A DNA stretch of 12,086 bases from Chloroflexota bacterium (GTDB lineage: Bacteria > Chloroflexota > Dormibacteria > Aeolococcales > Aeolococcaceae), in the NCBI GenBank assembly GCA_005889515.1, contig VBHE01000268.1:7642-19727 (forward strand). The letters run 5' to 3'. The position numbers and the translations under genes are program-made. Shown piece by piece: positions 12,079 through 12,086 of the stretch; the stretch's first letter is position 1, and every line of letters starts with the position of its first letter. The notes beneath the pieces are model-generated. The model had not been told where the DNA came from, did no database searches, and worked only from the letters and a program-made list of their open reading frames with translations.

Positions 12079-12086
12079 GGAGGAGG
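12079..12086 (+). promoter_or_regulatory. Strong Shine-Dalgarno at the right edge
   Basis: GGAGGAGG ends the window 9 bases after the CIRCE element. It must serve a + strand gene whose start codon lies just outside, most likely groES. Confidence 0.7.

Noticed and set aside
1..12086. CRISPR arrays, insertion sequences, tRNA or rRNA genes
   Set aside because: No regularly spaced repeats, transposase motifs, terminal repeats with target duplications, or tRNA/rRNA signatures were seen.

Overview
This is a 12 kb, very GC-rich, gene-dense bacterial window, coded almost entirely on the + strand. GTG starts, 4-base stop/start overlaps, a DtxR/IdeR-like operator pair, a TPP riboswitch and a CIRCE element suggest a high-GC terrabacterial lineage: Actinomycetota, or a Chloroflexota relative such as Dormibacterota. 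The sequence alone does not decide between them. No mobile element, CRISPR array, rRNA or tRNA was seen.

Layout. (1) 3-3160, +: the C-terminus of an AcpS-like phosphopantetheinyl transferase reading without a stop into NAD(P)H-hydrate dehydratase (nnrD), then alanine racemase (alr), then a DegS-like pseudo-histidine kinase. The last three are linked by GTGA overlaps. (2) 3170-4246: remnants of an AarF/UbiB kinase-like gene (-) and a carotenoid oxygenase gene (+), divergent from a region holding a good promoter that looks leaderless for the oxygenase. (3) 4271-5233: a regulator made of two HxlR winged-helix domains, each followed by an HCCC zinc-ribbon-like motif. (4) 5220-10624: a -10 box inside the end of the regulator gene, a TPP riboswitch, then thiE-thiS-thiG-thiL running through ATGA overlaps into the tRNA t6A cluster tsaE-tsaB-rimI-tsaD. 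(5) 10655-11601: two palindromic metal-regulator operators and a ZIP metal transporter. (6) 11618-11866, -: a small one-helix membrane protein. (7) 12013-12086: a promoter, a CIRCE operator and a strong Shine-Dalgarno pointing out of the window, probably to groES.

Main anomaly. In the first 7 kb, at least six conserved genes (nnrD, alr, aarF, a carotenoid oxygenase with two junctions, thiS, thiG) lack internal conserved segments, while the sequence on both sides stays well conserved. Three junctions shift the frame and four keep it. From thiL to the right edge the genes look full length. Because alr is usually essential and no other decay is visible, an assembly or sequencing artefact is the most likely explanation, but recent real deletions cannot be excluded without reads.

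How the genes work together. thiE, thiS, thiG and thiL are thiamin phosphate synthase, sulfur carrier, thiazole synthase and thiamin-phosphate kinase, under TPP feedback. TsaB, TsaD and TsaE make the t6A modification of tRNA. NnrD repairs hydrated NAD(P)H and Alr supplies D-alanine for the cell wall. I found no convincing undescribed system. The best leads are the deletion pattern, the possible AcpS-NnrD fusion, the apparent CTG starts of thiL and tsaD, the pseudo-kinase, and the operator pair upstream of the ZIP gene.
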